Part shown: one piece after another, positions 1-7,830 of the stretch | Numbering within the stretch: position 1 is the stretch's first letter | Layout of the letters: every line of letters begins with the position of its first letter | Source of the DNA: Lederbergia galactosidilytica | Lineage (GTDB): Bacteria > Bacillota > Bacilli > Bacillales > Bacillaceae_C | Length of the DNA stretch: 64,000 bases | NCBI RefSeq assembly: GCF_017873565.1 | Contig: NZ_JAGGKH010000004.1 | Span: 62,001 to 126,000 of the forward strand | Direction: 5' to 3' | Notes under the pieces: model-generated | Database searches by the model: none | Told to the model about the DNA's origin: nothing | What the model saw: the letters and a program-made list of their open reading frames with translations, nothing else | Position numbers and translations under genes: made by a program

Positions 1-247
1 TTCCCGCTGTAATTTGATATGTTTTTCCGTTTGTTACATCTTCTATTTCCCCTTCACCTTCTATACAATAAACAGCTTCCTGATGATATTTATACCAAAA
101 AGTTGATTCTGTGCCAGCACGGATAATTGTGTCATGAAGAGAAAAGCCCATTCCATCTTTTTTTAATAAAAATCGTCTACTTTCCCAATTTACATCATCA
201 ATATGATCTTCCGTATTTTTAATGCTCTCTAAAGATTTAACTATCAT
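1..247 (-). CDS. ectC: Ectoine synthase EctC (partial, 3' end outside window)
   Basis: The ATG at 247 opens a frame running off the left edge, so only about the first 82 of roughly 130 residues are visible. It begins MIVKSLESIKNTEDHIDDVN and continues with WESRRFLLKKDGMGFSLHDT and FWYKYHQEAVYCIEGEGE, the N-terminal half of the small cupin-fold EctC. The enzyme cyclises N-gamma-acetyl-diaminobutyrate to the compatible solute ectoine in the cytoplasm. It lies 14 bp after the ectB stop in the same direction, so it is the third gene of an ectABC operon. The frame is intact in the visible part. Its C-terminal metal-binding half cannot be judged here. Confidence 0.95.
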   Translation of the reverse strand, partial: MIVKSLESIKNTEDHIDDVNWESRRFLLKKDGMGFSLHDTIIRAGTESTFWYKYHQEAVYCIEGEGEIEDVTNGKTYQITAG

Positions 248-261
248 ATTCCTTATTCCTC

Positions 262-1542
262 CTATTTTTGTATACACATTTTAATACTATCTTCAATGAT
301 CGCTAACCCTGTATCTAATGCATTATGTGTAATTGTCAGGGGAGGCATAATTTTAAAAACCTCACTATCTGGTCCGGCCGTTTCCATGATTAGCCCTCTT
401 TCAAAGGCTTGTTCACAAATTTTTTCTGCTAAACCCTCTTCCTTGCAAGCAATCCCACGCATTAATCCGCGTCCACGAGTTTCCCCTTGTAATTGCGGAT
501 ATTCTCTTACTAGTTGATCTAAGAATTCTCCTACTTTTAGGCCTTTTTCCTCCACTTCCCCACTGAGGTTATCATCCTTCCAATATTCCAATGCCTCTGT
601 TGCTGTAATAAAAGCGAGGTTATGACCACGAAATGTGCCATTATGTTCACCTGGATCCCATACATCGTACTCTGGCTTTAATAAAGTGATCGCCATGGGT
701 ATCCCATATCCACTAATGGACTTAGACATACAAACAATATCTGGCTCAATCCCAGCCGGCTCAAAACTGAAAAATGTTCCTGTTCTCCCACAACCAGCCT
801 GCACATCATCAATAATCAACAGAATTTCCCAGCGATTACAAATATCCGCCAATCGTTTTAACCATGCTTCTTCTGCAACATTAATTCCGCCTTCCCCTTG
901 GACAGTTTCAACGATAATCCCAGCAGGAAGCGCTACACCACTTCCATTATCCTCTAGAAAGCGCTCTAAATAATCGAGTGTATCTACATTTGTTCCTAAA
1001 AATTTGTCAAAGGGCATTGAAACACTATTTTGCAAGGGAACCCCTGCTCCATGTCGTTTAAAGGAGTTTCCAGTAATGGATAAAGATCCTAGAGTCATAC
1101 CGTGAAAGGCATTCGTAAAACTAATAATGGAGTCCCGCCCAGTTACTTTCCTTGCTAGCTTCAAAGCACTTTCTACCGTATTAGTACCAGTAGGTCCTGG
1201 AAACATCACTTTATAGTTAAGATTGCGTGGCTCAAGAATCACTTCATGAAATTTAGTTAAAAAGTTGGCTTTTGCTTTTGTTCCCATATCTAAGCTATGG
1301 CTAATCCCATCTTCCGCAATATAACGTAAGAGTTGTTCCTTTAACAATGGTGGATTATGACCGTAATTCAACGCCCCAGCTCCTGCAAAAAAGTCAATGT
1401 ACTCCTTCCCATCCTGATCCCATAAGGAATGACCTTTCGACTTCTCAAACGTAACAGGGAAACTCCGAATATAACTGCGCACTTCAGATTCTAATTCCTC
1501 AAATACCTTTAATGTTGAATCCAATTCTTTAATAGTTGACAT
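262..1542 (-). CDS. ectB: Diaminobutyrate-2-oxoglutarate transaminase EctB
   Basis: Class III PLP aminotransferase, the first step of ectoine synthesis: L-aspartate-semialdehyde plus glutamate gives L-2,4-diaminobutyrate. Visible motifs are [15 protein letters not shown] near the N-terminus, [17 protein letters not shown], the PLP-pocket [13 protein letters not shown], and the Schiff-base lysine in SKSISGYG. The frame could also open at an ATG 18 bases upstream (1560). I chose the inner ATG because [20 protein letters not shown] matches the usual EctB N-terminus and an AAAGG lies before it, but an AGGA also stands before the outer ATG, so the start is not settled. About 426 residues, the normal EctB length. 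Middle gene of ectABC. Confidence 0.95.
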   Translation of the reverse strand: MSTIKELDSTLKVFEELESEVRSYIRSFPVTFEKSKGHSLWDQDGKEYIDFFAGAGALNYGHNPPLLKEQLLRYIAEDGISHSLDMGTKAKANFLTKFHEVILEPRNLNYKVMFPGPTGTNTVESALKLARKVTGRDSIISFTNAFHGMTLGSLSITGNSFKRHGAGVPLQNSVSMPFDKFLGTNVDTLDYLERFLEDNGSGVALPAGIIVETVQGEGGINVAEEAWLKRLADICNRWEILLIIDDVQAGCGRTGTFFSFEPAGIEPDIVCMSKSISGYGIPMAITLLKPEYDVWDPGEHNGTFRGHNLAFITATEALEYWKDDNLSGEVEEKGLKVGEFLDQLVREYPQLQGETRGRGLMRGIACKEEGLAEKICEQAFERGLIMETAGPDSEVFKIMPPLTITHNALDTGLAIIEDSIKMCIQK

Positions 1543-1613
1543 TGGCACACAACCTTTCATATTTTTCCTATTTGTTTAATTGGTTTTAGAGACGCACTGT
1601 TCTACTACTTTAC

Positions 1614-2126
1614 TTAAAATGGACCAATCTGATATTGTTGCTCAGCTTCATGTCCGGGTTCCGGAAAGAGATCCGCTGAGAAATAATTTGTAACCTGAAC
1701 AGAACAATTTAAATCTCGAGCTAAGCCTTTAAATAATGACTGTGAAGCATAATTGGATGGAGCTATTGTCGTCTGCAAATAGTGAATGTTTTCACATGCT
1801 TTTCGACCTAACAACTCTTGCAAGAGTTTTTTACCCAATCCTTTTCCACGAATAGACGCATCAACAGCAATCTGCCAAACAAAAAGAGTATCAACAGACT
1901 GAGGAGATCGGAAAGCGGACACGAAGCCGATGATTCGCTGATTTTGGACAGCGACTACACAAGTATCCGGAAAAATGTCACACAGTAAGAGATAAGTATA
2001 AGCGGAATTAAGGTCCAATATTTTGGTATCCTTTATAAGTTTCCAGATTTCAGAACCGTCTTCCTTTTGGGGTTTTCGGAAGAAAATTGTGGCACTTTTA
2101 TCCAATTCTGTTTGTGGTATGGTCAT
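1614..2126 (-). CDS. ectA: L-2,4-diaminobutyrate N-acetyltransferase EctA
   Basis: GNAT-fold enzyme that acetylates diaminobutyrate at the gamma position, the second step of ectoine synthesis. FRKPQKEDGSEIWKLIKDT opens the fold, and acetyl-CoA-binding motif A reads WQIAVDASIRGKGLGKKLL. First gene of the operon, with 71 bp to the chosen ectB start. The open frame extends back to a TTG at 2156, but a GGGAGG sits inside that extension about 14 bases before the ATG at 2126, so I prefer the ATG (about 170 residues). The gene neighbourhood makes the function secure. Osmotic control is expected from the pathway, but I could not define a promoter convincingly. Confidence 0.93.
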   Translation of the reverse strand: MTIPQTELDKSATIFFRKPQKEDGSEIWKLIKDTKILDLNSAYTYLLLCDIFPDTCVVAVQNQRIIGFVSAFRSPQSVDTLFVWQIAVDASIRGKGLGKKLLQELLGRKACENIHYLQTTIAPSNYASQSLFKGLARDLNCSVQVTNYFSADLFPEPGHEAEQQYQIGPF

Positions 2127-2225
2127 ACTTTTATGTTTTTCCTCCCTTCTGAACAACTTCCCTTTTTCTTTGGCTAAGGAGAAAACATTACCCTAGAGGA
2201 ATTCTCCCTATATATAGCAGAAGAA

Positions 2226-2250
2226 TGAACATAAATTTAAAAATTGTTCA
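2226..2250. promoter_or_regulatory. Imperfect palindrome upstream of ectA
   Basis: TGAACATAAATTT and AATTGTTCA form a 25-bp imperfect dyad about 100 bp before the ectA start, with a TATATATAG stretch (2209-2217) between it and the gene. It could be an operator for ectABC. No regulator is identified, and no clear -35 box is seen at a correct distance. Confidence 0.3.
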
Positions 2251-2704
2251 GCTCCCATCACCTTATGTTAAAAGGGATATCGCTTTATATTTTTCCATCC
2301 TTAACTTTGAGATTTCTCTCTTGATGGTTTTAGTAAGAACATGTTTAATCATAACGATAAAGAAGAAAGGTCTCAACCGCCATATAAAGCGGTTACCATA
2401 GCTCAGTGCGGATCAACAAGCGTGAGGAGAGGTTATTCACGAGACATTGCTAAATCCTCTTATTCCCTCGTATCTCCTCCAATTGTCAGAATTCACCTAA
2501 CAAGTGAGTTATTATGTTTTACTTTATATAAACAAACTAAACTATCTAGGTGAGATGGAACTTCTCCCTGTTTAAAATAAGTAGAACTGAAACTGCGAGA
2601 TACTGTCAGTAGCTGAAGTAGCGGGCCTTTTCAACTTCCTCAAAAAAATTATCCATGAGAAAATGCTTTCAGCCCAAACATGGAAAAGTATGAAGCAGGT
2701 TCCC
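2251..2704. other. Gene-free stretch upstream of ectA
   Basis: No convincing gene. A 70-codon frame at 2341-2553 lacks a ribosome-binding site and resembles no known family. From 2705 onward the interval is occupied by a dispersed repeat (see next entry) and by the hprK terminator. Confidence 0.5.
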
Positions 2705-2820
2705 TTGTAAATAAGGCGGTGTGAGCGAAGCCACTTAGTTTCATGACTGTGGTGGACATTTCAGCATTTTCGCTGATTATGTGAGGAATAGACAGACTTC
2801 CCATAACGTAGCTCCGCCCC
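2705..2820 (-). repeat. Dispersed repeat family 3, copy 1
   Basis: Read on the minus strand, this segment starts GGGGCGGAGCTA and contains TCACATAATCAG, TCATGAAAC and AAGTGGCTTCGCT. The same blocks occur in the same order on the plus strand at 32281-32398. Similarity between the blocks is patchy, so this is an old, diverged intergenic repeat rather than a recent duplication. Confidence 0.6.
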
Positions 2821-2830
2821 TTTTTCACCG

Positions 2831-2866
2831 AAAAAGGACTTCCCTTTCATTCACAAAGGAAGCCCT
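2831..2866 (-). terminator. Terminator after hprK
   Basis: On the minus strand GGGCTTCCTTT, a short loop and AAAGGGAAGTCC form a hairpin followed by TTTTT, starting 11 bp after the hprK stop. Confidence 0.75.
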
Positions 2867-2876
2867 AATAAAATCA

Positions 2877-3821
2877 TTATGATTTGATTCTTGAATTGTG
2901 GATTTCTGGGTCAATTCTTTGAATAAATTCCTCTGCTGCACTGTAACCTTGCTGCATTAAATACCAATTATTTGCAGCAGCCTCGATTAAACCTGCGACA
3001 TCTCGCCCAGGTTGTAATTGGATTTCTACGTGCGGAACACGGACGCCCATATATTCCTTAAACTTATGATCAACCTCAAGCTCGTTATTTAAAGCACTGC
3101 CGTTCCACTTTGTTAATTCTATATCTAAGGAAATTCTCGTTTCCTCTTGGAAGGCTCTTCTACCATATAAACGAACAACATTCAATAAACCAATACTACG
3201 TAACGCTAAAAATTCTCGATTCGTTTCATTATGGGTACCTAGTAAAGTCTGCGGGCTTAGCTTTTTCAGCACCACAATATCATCAGCAATTAAACGATGT
3301 CCTCTTCCAATCAACGTATGAGCCGTTTCACTTTTTCCAACTCCGGATTTACCGCGCAGTAAAATCCCCATTCCCGAAACATTGAGACAAACACCATGAA
3401 TCGCAATTTCTTCTGCTAGCGTTTTCGTTAAAAAGCTATCAATCTTGGCAACGAACTCTGATGCAGTCTCAGAGGTACGTAACAAAGGAATGCTTTCTTG
3501 GTCACAAAAGCGCTTTAAATATTTTAAACCTCCCAATTGATCTGTCACAATAAAACAAGGAGGATGATATTTCACTACATTCCCAATCCGTAACTTTCTT
3601 TCCTCTTGTGTCAAGCTGTGTAAATAGGTTACTTCTTTCTCACTTAAAATTTGCACTTGCTCCATCGGGAAAAAGTCAAAAAACCCGATAAACTCCAAGC
3701 CTGGACAATGTGTTTTCGACTTTGTAACAGGCCGCCGCAAATGACTCGATCCCGCTAAAACTTCTAACGAAAATTTTTGAACCAATTGTTCAACCGCTAT
3801 TGATTCCACCTTAAATGACAC
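2877..3821 (-). CDS. hprK: HPr kinase/phosphorylase (stand-alone copy)
   Basis: Bifunctional Ser-46 kinase/phosphorylase of the PTS phosphocarrier HPr, the sensor step of carbon catabolite repression. The N-terminal HprK_N part is followed by the catalytic core: IHGVCLNVSGMGILL with His142, Walker A GKSGVGKSE (157-165), RGHRLIADD with the catalytic Asp pair, and PGRDVAGLIEAAANN near the C-terminus. All expected catalytic positions are present. 314 residues is normal. The canonical Bacillus gene sits in hprK-lgt-ppaX; here it stands alone between ectA and an acetyltransferase, so it may be a second copy. The start is the ATG at 3821. Confidence 0.88.
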   Translation of the reverse strand: MSFKVESIAVEQLVQKFSLEVLAGSSHLRRPVTKSKTHCPGLEFIGFFDFFPMEQVQILSEKEVTYLHSLTQEERKLRIGNVVKYHPPCFIVTDQLGGLKYLKRFCDQESIPLLRTSETASEFVAKIDSFLTKTLAEEIAIHGVCLNVSGMGILLRGKSGVGKSETAHTLIGRGHRLIADDIVVLKKLSPQTLLGTHNETNREFLALRSIGLLNVVRLYGRRAFQEETRISLDIELTKWNGSALNNELEVDHKFKEYMGVRVPHVEIQLQPGRDVAGLIEAAANNWYLMQQGYSAAEEFIQRIDPEIHNSRIKS

Positions 3822-3923
3822 TCTCCGTCCCTTTACTTCCCCCTACATGAGGTTGAATATTATTACCCATAATAACATGAAACCGCTCTATATAATGTGA
3901 CTATGCTGTGTCAATTGGAATAA

Positions 3924-4023
3924 CAGGATGTTGGTCGTATGTATAAGGATCAGATCGATGAACATAAAACACACGGCTAAAGGCGTTACATCCTGCGGCA
4001 ACGCCTTTATGACCAACATCCTG
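3924..4023. repeat. Nested inverted repeat between hprK and the Eis-like gene
   Basis: Outer arms CAGGATGTTGGTC (3924-3936) and GACCAACATCCTG (4011-4023) are perfectly complementary over 13 bp. Inside them AAAGGCGTT (3979-3987) and AACGCCTTT (4000-4008) form a second perfect 9-bp stem. The structure begins 6 bp after the stop of the acetyltransferase on the minus strand and could cap its mRNA. It has no U-tract, so it is not a standard terminator. Confidence 0.7.
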
Positions 4024-4028
4024 TGAGC

Positions 4029-5174
4029 CTAAAAGAAATCCGGAAAATAAGTGTTTTGAGTTGGAATTATGCTCTCTAACTGATCAAGTTCATCAGGATT
4101 CCCTTGTATAGCTTCTACTTCTGCTAACTCTTTTACTGTTTTATACCCGAGCATAAGGGCAGATAGTTGATTAATTGTTAATCTTATTACCTTTTCTGCT
4201 TCACTCTCAATCTTGCGTACTCCCTTTCCAGATAACTCAAAAACGCCATCATTCCATGGGGCAATCGGATCTTTTACTCGCAATCTTATTGGAGTGTACA
4301 CTTCAGTAGACCAAGAAAATTGCTGTAAATAACACTCAACATCCACAATCCGCGCCATAAAATATGGAAATACTTCCATTTGCACGCGTGGATTTTTCAT
4401 AATATAAGGTAATGGCTCAGAAAGAGAAGTCGATATTTCTACCTTTTCTATCATGGAATCATGTTGTCCAATAAACGCCCATAATCCCTTTCTTGCTTCA
4501 TGGCTAGTCGGCATAAATTCAGCTACCCTCATTTTGCTTTCCTTAACAGAATACAACAAATATCCTTCAGGTTTTTCATCAGCGGAATAGTAAATAGCTG
4601 GGATCCATGATTGCAGCCGATCATGCCACCATGTTTGTTCACGAACGAGCATTCCGGAATACGCTTGTGTATACGTTTCATAAATCCTTTGCAGATCTGG
4701 ATGATAAGTCCCTTTCTCGAGTCGTACGATCTTACCATCACTTTCCGGAATTGAGAAATCACCTTTCAATATTGTCATAGTACGAGTATCCGAGAAAATC
4801 TCCCAACCAAATTTCCGATAAAAATCAATTGAAAAAGGATGGAGATAGGATAATAACTGCCCCTTATCTCTCATCACTTTTAAAGCAGTTGTCATCAATC
4901 CTCTAATATGGCCATTTCTGCGATATTCAGGATAAGAGGACACACTCGCAATTCCTCCCATAGGGACGTATTTACCTTGTTGATAGACTTCGAAAGGGAG
5001 GATATGTAATTTAGAGACCAAGTTTCCTTCATTAAAAATACCAAGGATATGCTGCTTCTCCATCTTTTTCTTTTGCTTCTCCAATTCTTCTTTCGAAAGT
5101 TCGTATTGAAATGCATACATTGATAATTTAGCAGCTTCCCCAAAATGCTCAGTTGTTAATTTTACAATATCCAT
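4029..5174 (-). CDS. Eis-family GNAT acetyltransferase with SCP2-like C-terminal domain
   Basis: Three-part protein of 381 residues. An N-terminal GNAT domain (about 1-130) has the acetyl-CoA loop VSSYPEYRRNGHIRGLM, followed by YLHPFSIDFYRKFGWE, a segment typical of the Eis family. A second degenerate GNAT region spans about 140-280. The C-terminal 100 residues (DPIAPWNDGVFELSGKG and LTINQLSALMLGYKTVKEL) look like the sterol-carrier-protein-2 fold of Eis proteins. Eis members acetylate amines such as aminoglycosides or protein lysines; the substrate here is unknown. An AGGGGGAGATC precedes the ATG at 5174. No operon partner. Confidence 0.85.
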   Translation of the reverse strand: MDIVKLTTEHFGEAAKLSMYAFQYELSKEELEKQKKKMEKQHILGIFNEGNLVSKLHILPFEVYQQGKYVPMGGIASVSSYPEYRRNGHIRGLMTTALKVMRDKGQLLSYLHPFSIDFYRKFGWEIFSDTRTMTILKGDFSIPESDGKIVRLEKGTYHPDLQRIYETYTQAYSGMLVREQTWWHDRLQSWIPAIYYSADEKPEGYLLYSVKESKMRVAEFMPTSHEARKGLWAFIGQHDSMIEKVEISTSLSEPLPYIMKNPRVQMEVFPYFMARIVDVECYLQQFSWSTEVYTPIRLRVKDPIAPWNDGVFELSGKGVRKIESEAEKVIRLTINQLSALMLGYKTVKELAEVEAIQGNPDELDQLESIIPTQNTYFPDFF

Positions 5175-5254
5175 CTATGATCTCCCCCTATTTGTTATGT
5201 ATGGATAAGTGCGATGCTCTACCAAACGCCTTTCTAATATATATGTTGTAAACT

Positions 5255-5965
5255 TCAACGATCAAAAAGTAGATAAATCCCAGTAAAAAGTAAAATAAGA
5301 TAGGTAAATATTTGAAAATAGCGTTGATTGATCCAACGGTAAATAATTTGTCCTAAAAACAGACCTATGAATACTAACGGTAAAGCCCAGATACTTGAAA
5401 TCCAAACCGTTTGATTGGTACCAACGAATAGCACTTGAATAAATAAACTTATGGAATATATAAAAAGATAAAAGGCTAAGGTTGTCCCCCTTAACTTTTC
5501 CTTTTCTGTATCAGTTCCTGAAAAGTAAAGTAAAAGAGGTGGGCCTGGCATCCCAATACTAGTCGTTAAAGTCCCGGACAAGCCACCTACTAAAAAATCT
5601 CTAGGCTTTGTTTGGGCCAGTCGGAACTTCAAGATTAAAAGTAAAGTTAACAATAAAATAATCGCGCTTACTCCCAACTTCAAACGAGGAATATCGACAA
5701 ATAAAAATATAAGCAATCCTATAGGCAGTCCCGCGACACTACCAGTCACAAACCTTTTTAAAATTTGAAAGTCTATATCCTTACGAATCTTTCTTATTAG
5801 TGCACAAGAAATCATAAGCGATAAAATTAAATTAATTTGAATGGCCTCCATAGGGGTAAAAAGCAACAATAAAAATGGCGTTGCCAATATTGAAAAGCCA
5901 AATCCCGTACTTGTTTGTAAAATAGAGGCAAATAAAATAATGATTACAAATAAGAAAATATCCAA
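5255..5965 (-). CDS. TauE/SafE family membrane permease
   Basis: Integral membrane protein of 236 residues with about eight hydrophobic helices. It starts MDIFLFVIIILFASILQTST with GFGFSILATP, and the middle repeats the family signature as GGLSGTLTTSIGMPGPPLLLY. TauE/SafE (DUF81) proteins move sulfite, sulfoacetate, sulfonates or other small anions out of or into the cell. Nothing nearby identifies the substrate. AGGTGG precedes the ATG. Transcribed in the same direction as the Eis-like gene, 80 bp apart. Confidence 0.85.
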   Translation of the reverse strand: MDIFLFVIIILFASILQTSTGFGFSILATPFLLLLFTPMEAIQINLILSLMISCALIRKIRKDIDFQILKRFVTGSVAGLPIGLLIFLFVDIPRLKLGVSAIILLLTLLLILKFRLAQTKPRDFLVGGLSGTLTTSIGMPGPPLLLYFSGTDTEKEKLRGTTLAFYLFIYSISLFIQVLFVGTNQTVWISSIWALPLVFIGLFLGQIIYRWINQRYFQIFTYLILLFTGIYLLFDR

Positions 5966-6277
5966 AAAACCACCTAATTCTTTATCCGATTGCTCCTATT
6001 TTAGCATAGTAAGAAACGGGGTTAAACGAATATCCAGAAACTTTTTTAAATTAAGTCAGAAGGCAAAAAAGTCAATGAATCAGGGGACAGTTTCTCTCAA
6101 TGAGTGAGGCGATTTGCTGAAGGATATACGTGCCTTTTATATACAGGAAGAGCGTGTTGGTAGATTCATCTCATAACATCCTGTCATCCTATTTCAAATT
6201 CCATACTTAATGGCAGAACTGAATATGCATTCTAATCCCCCATCTCTCTTTCAGACTCTTATAGAGAAGAACTACTA
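5966..6277. other. Gene-free stretch
   Basis: No gene, clear repeat or promoter recognised between the start of the TauE-like gene and the hairpin at 6278. Codon structure is absent on both strands. Confidence 0.5.
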
Positions 6278-6343
6278 CTAGTGGAAAGAGAAGATAACCC
6301 CTTGATAGAATCAAAATTCAGAAAGGGCTTCTCCCTCCACTAG
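6278..6343 (-). terminator. Long hairpin downstream of the epimerase gene
   Basis: CTAGTGGA (6278-6285) pairs with TCCACTAG (6336-6343), and the AGAGAAG/CTTCTC arms lie inside. The hairpin starts 22 bp after the minus-strand gene. The U-run is weak, so termination may be imperfect or the element may stabilise the 3' end. Confidence 0.5.
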
Positions 6344-6365
6344 CATTCAATAATTGACTGTAAGT

Positions 6366-7211
6366 CTATTCAATTCCTGCTTTATTAAAGACCTTTTCAA
6401 ACGCCATTCTCGATCTTTCAGCTAAATACTCATTTGTTTCATTTGGCTCCTCAAGTGTTAAAATTTCTTGAGAAACTACACCAGTATAGTTAATTTCTTT
6501 TAGAGCACGAAGAAATCCACTTAGATCGATTACCCCTTCACCAGGATAGACACGATCATTGTCAAGCGCCTTTTCAGGGACATCCTTTGTATCGTTAATA
6601 TGAACATAAGCGATTTGATGTGCCTTTAACGAAGTTATATCTTCGATCGTCCCTCCGCTTGTATACCAATGCAGACTGTCTAGCAATATCCCTACATTAT
6701 CTTCGCCAATGATCTCTAACCAATCCATAGTGGCTCCGATATTCCAAATAAAAGGATTTGCCCATTTCTCTCGTAAATGATGGGGGCCAACAAACTCCAA
6801 AGCTAGGTTTATATCATAGCTTTTTAATAGAGGGGCACATGTTCTAATACGTTTAGTAAGCGCCATCAAATGCTCGATAGTATTACGATCAGTTGAAGGC
6901 ATGAAGTAGGTAAAGAAGGTATGGCAATCAAATTGTGCAGCTGTCTGCGCATCAGCCACCAGAAGCTCTAATCCGTCTTTAAATTCAGCATCTGATTGCC
7001 TCCACTCAACCGGAAAGGCCATCGAGCCAATTTGAATACCTTTCTCTTCCAAAAGAGCTTTTGCTCCCTTTAATCCTCGATCAGCAATAAATTTTCTTAA
7101 TTCAGTTCCATTTGTATCAATTGAGTTGAATCCATATTCAGAAGCAAGGTGAATTAATTCTTCAACGTTTTTTACTTTACTTAGACCAGCTTCACTTAAT
7201 CCTTTAATCAA
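6366..7211 (-). CDS. Sugar-phosphate isomerase/epimerase (xylose isomerase-like TIM barrel)
   Basis: 281-residue AP-endonuclease-2 superfamily protein. It has the barrel strand and metal-ligand pattern typical of IolE/hydroxypyruvate-isomerase-type enzymes: LALEFVGPHH, VGILLDSLHWYTSGG, YVHINDTKD, and a final Glu in VVSQEILTLEEP. It probably interconverts a ketose or inosose derivative in sugar catabolism. The start codon is TTG at 7211, preceded by AGGAGG at correct spacing. It is divergent from a GPH sugar symporter, and both face a shared regulatory region with cre/LacI-like operators, so they probably act on the same imported carbohydrate. The exact substrate is unknown. Confidence 0.8.
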   Translation of the reverse strand: MIKGLSEAGLSKVKNVEELIHLASEYGFNSIDTNGTELRKFIADRGLKGAKALLEEKGIQIGSMAFPVEWRQSDAEFKDGLELLVADAQTAAQFDCHTFFTYFMPSTDRNTIEHLMALTKRIRTCAPLLKSYDINLALEFVGPHHLREKWANPFIWNIGATMDWLEIIGEDNVGILLDSLHWYTSGGTIEDITSLKAHQIAYVHINDTKDVPEKALDNDRVYPGEGVIDLSGFLRALKEINYTGVVSQEILTLEEPNETNEYLAERSRMAFEKVFNKAGIE

Positions 7212-7275
7212 AATAATACCTCCTATTAGTTATGCTCTTTTTTACATAGTCCTCTTTCCTTAAATTGAGTTATTT

Positions 7276-7324
7276 TCAAAAAGCGTTTTCATTAACAGTG
7301 TAACAAAATTAGTAAAACTGTCAA
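7276..7324 (-). promoter_or_regulatory. Promoter and cre/LacI-type operator of the epimerase gene
   Basis: Minus strand: -35 TTGACA (7324-7319), 16-bp spacer, -10 TACACT (7302-7297). Directly downstream lies TGAAAACGCTTTTTGA (7291-7276), a near-palindrome with the central CG of CcpA/LacI-family operators. An operator over the transcription start implies repression. Confidence 0.6.
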
Positions 7325-7417
7325 TTAATTTTATTTTTTATATCGTATAAAAGAGGACCAAGACTAAGGATCTGCCATCTTATTTAATAAAACCCAAATT
7401 TTATTTTGAATTATCTG

Positions 7418-7481
7418 TTGACATTTTTCACTTTTTCCTATTAACTTGTAATTGAGTTATTTCTGAAAACGTTTTTAGAAA
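7418..7481 (+). promoter_or_regulatory. Putative promoter and operator of the GPH symporter gene
   Basis: A TTGACA lies at 7418-7423, with a weak -10 near 7441. It is followed by the 22-bp near-perfect palindrome at 7460-7481, whose core is CTGAAAACGTTTTTAG, again with a central CG as in cre and LacI-family operators. ATTGAGTTATTT occurs just before this palindrome (7451) and also just before the operator of the divergent gene (7264). The two operators are therefore parts of one duplicated control module. Confidence 0.5.
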
Positions 7482-7830
7482 TATCTAGAATAAGTCTGTT
7501 CTAGTTCATATTTTCATATAAATCTATTTTCAGTAAAGTAAGCGTTTTAGGAAAACTATCAAAAAGTAAAACTCATAAACTTATAAGGAGGGGTCTGATT
7601 TGATAATTTCCATTATTCAGTAACCTGACAGAATGATCATTTATACTAAGCACATTGAAGATATTATCAGCAAAGAGTGACGTTCCCTCTTTGACATAAC
7701 AAACCAACAACAGGTGATCAATCCTATGATCGAATTAAATGCATGTGGGTAGCAAGTGAAAGTGGAAAATTTCAGAGTATCATAATGTTAGCAGGATACA
7801 AACAAAACAAGTAAAGTCAGAGAGTGGGAG
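7482..7830. other. Long 5' leader region of the GPH symporter
   Basis: About 350 bp without a gene between the operator and the start codon. A third cre-like core, AGTAAGCGTTTTAG, lies at about 7537-7550, and a GGAGGGG at 7587 is not followed by a usable frame. No recognised riboswitch. Confidence 0.4.

Noticed and set aside
2157-2340. Sigma-B or osmotic promoter for ectABC.
   Set aside because: A GGGTAA (-10-like) is present, but no GTTTAA at 13-15 bp. I could not support any specific promoter call.
2341-2553. A 70-codon plus-strand frame upstream of ectA.
   Set aside because: No ribosome-binding site, no family resemblance, unusual composition, and it lies in a region of intergenic repeats and regulatory sequence.
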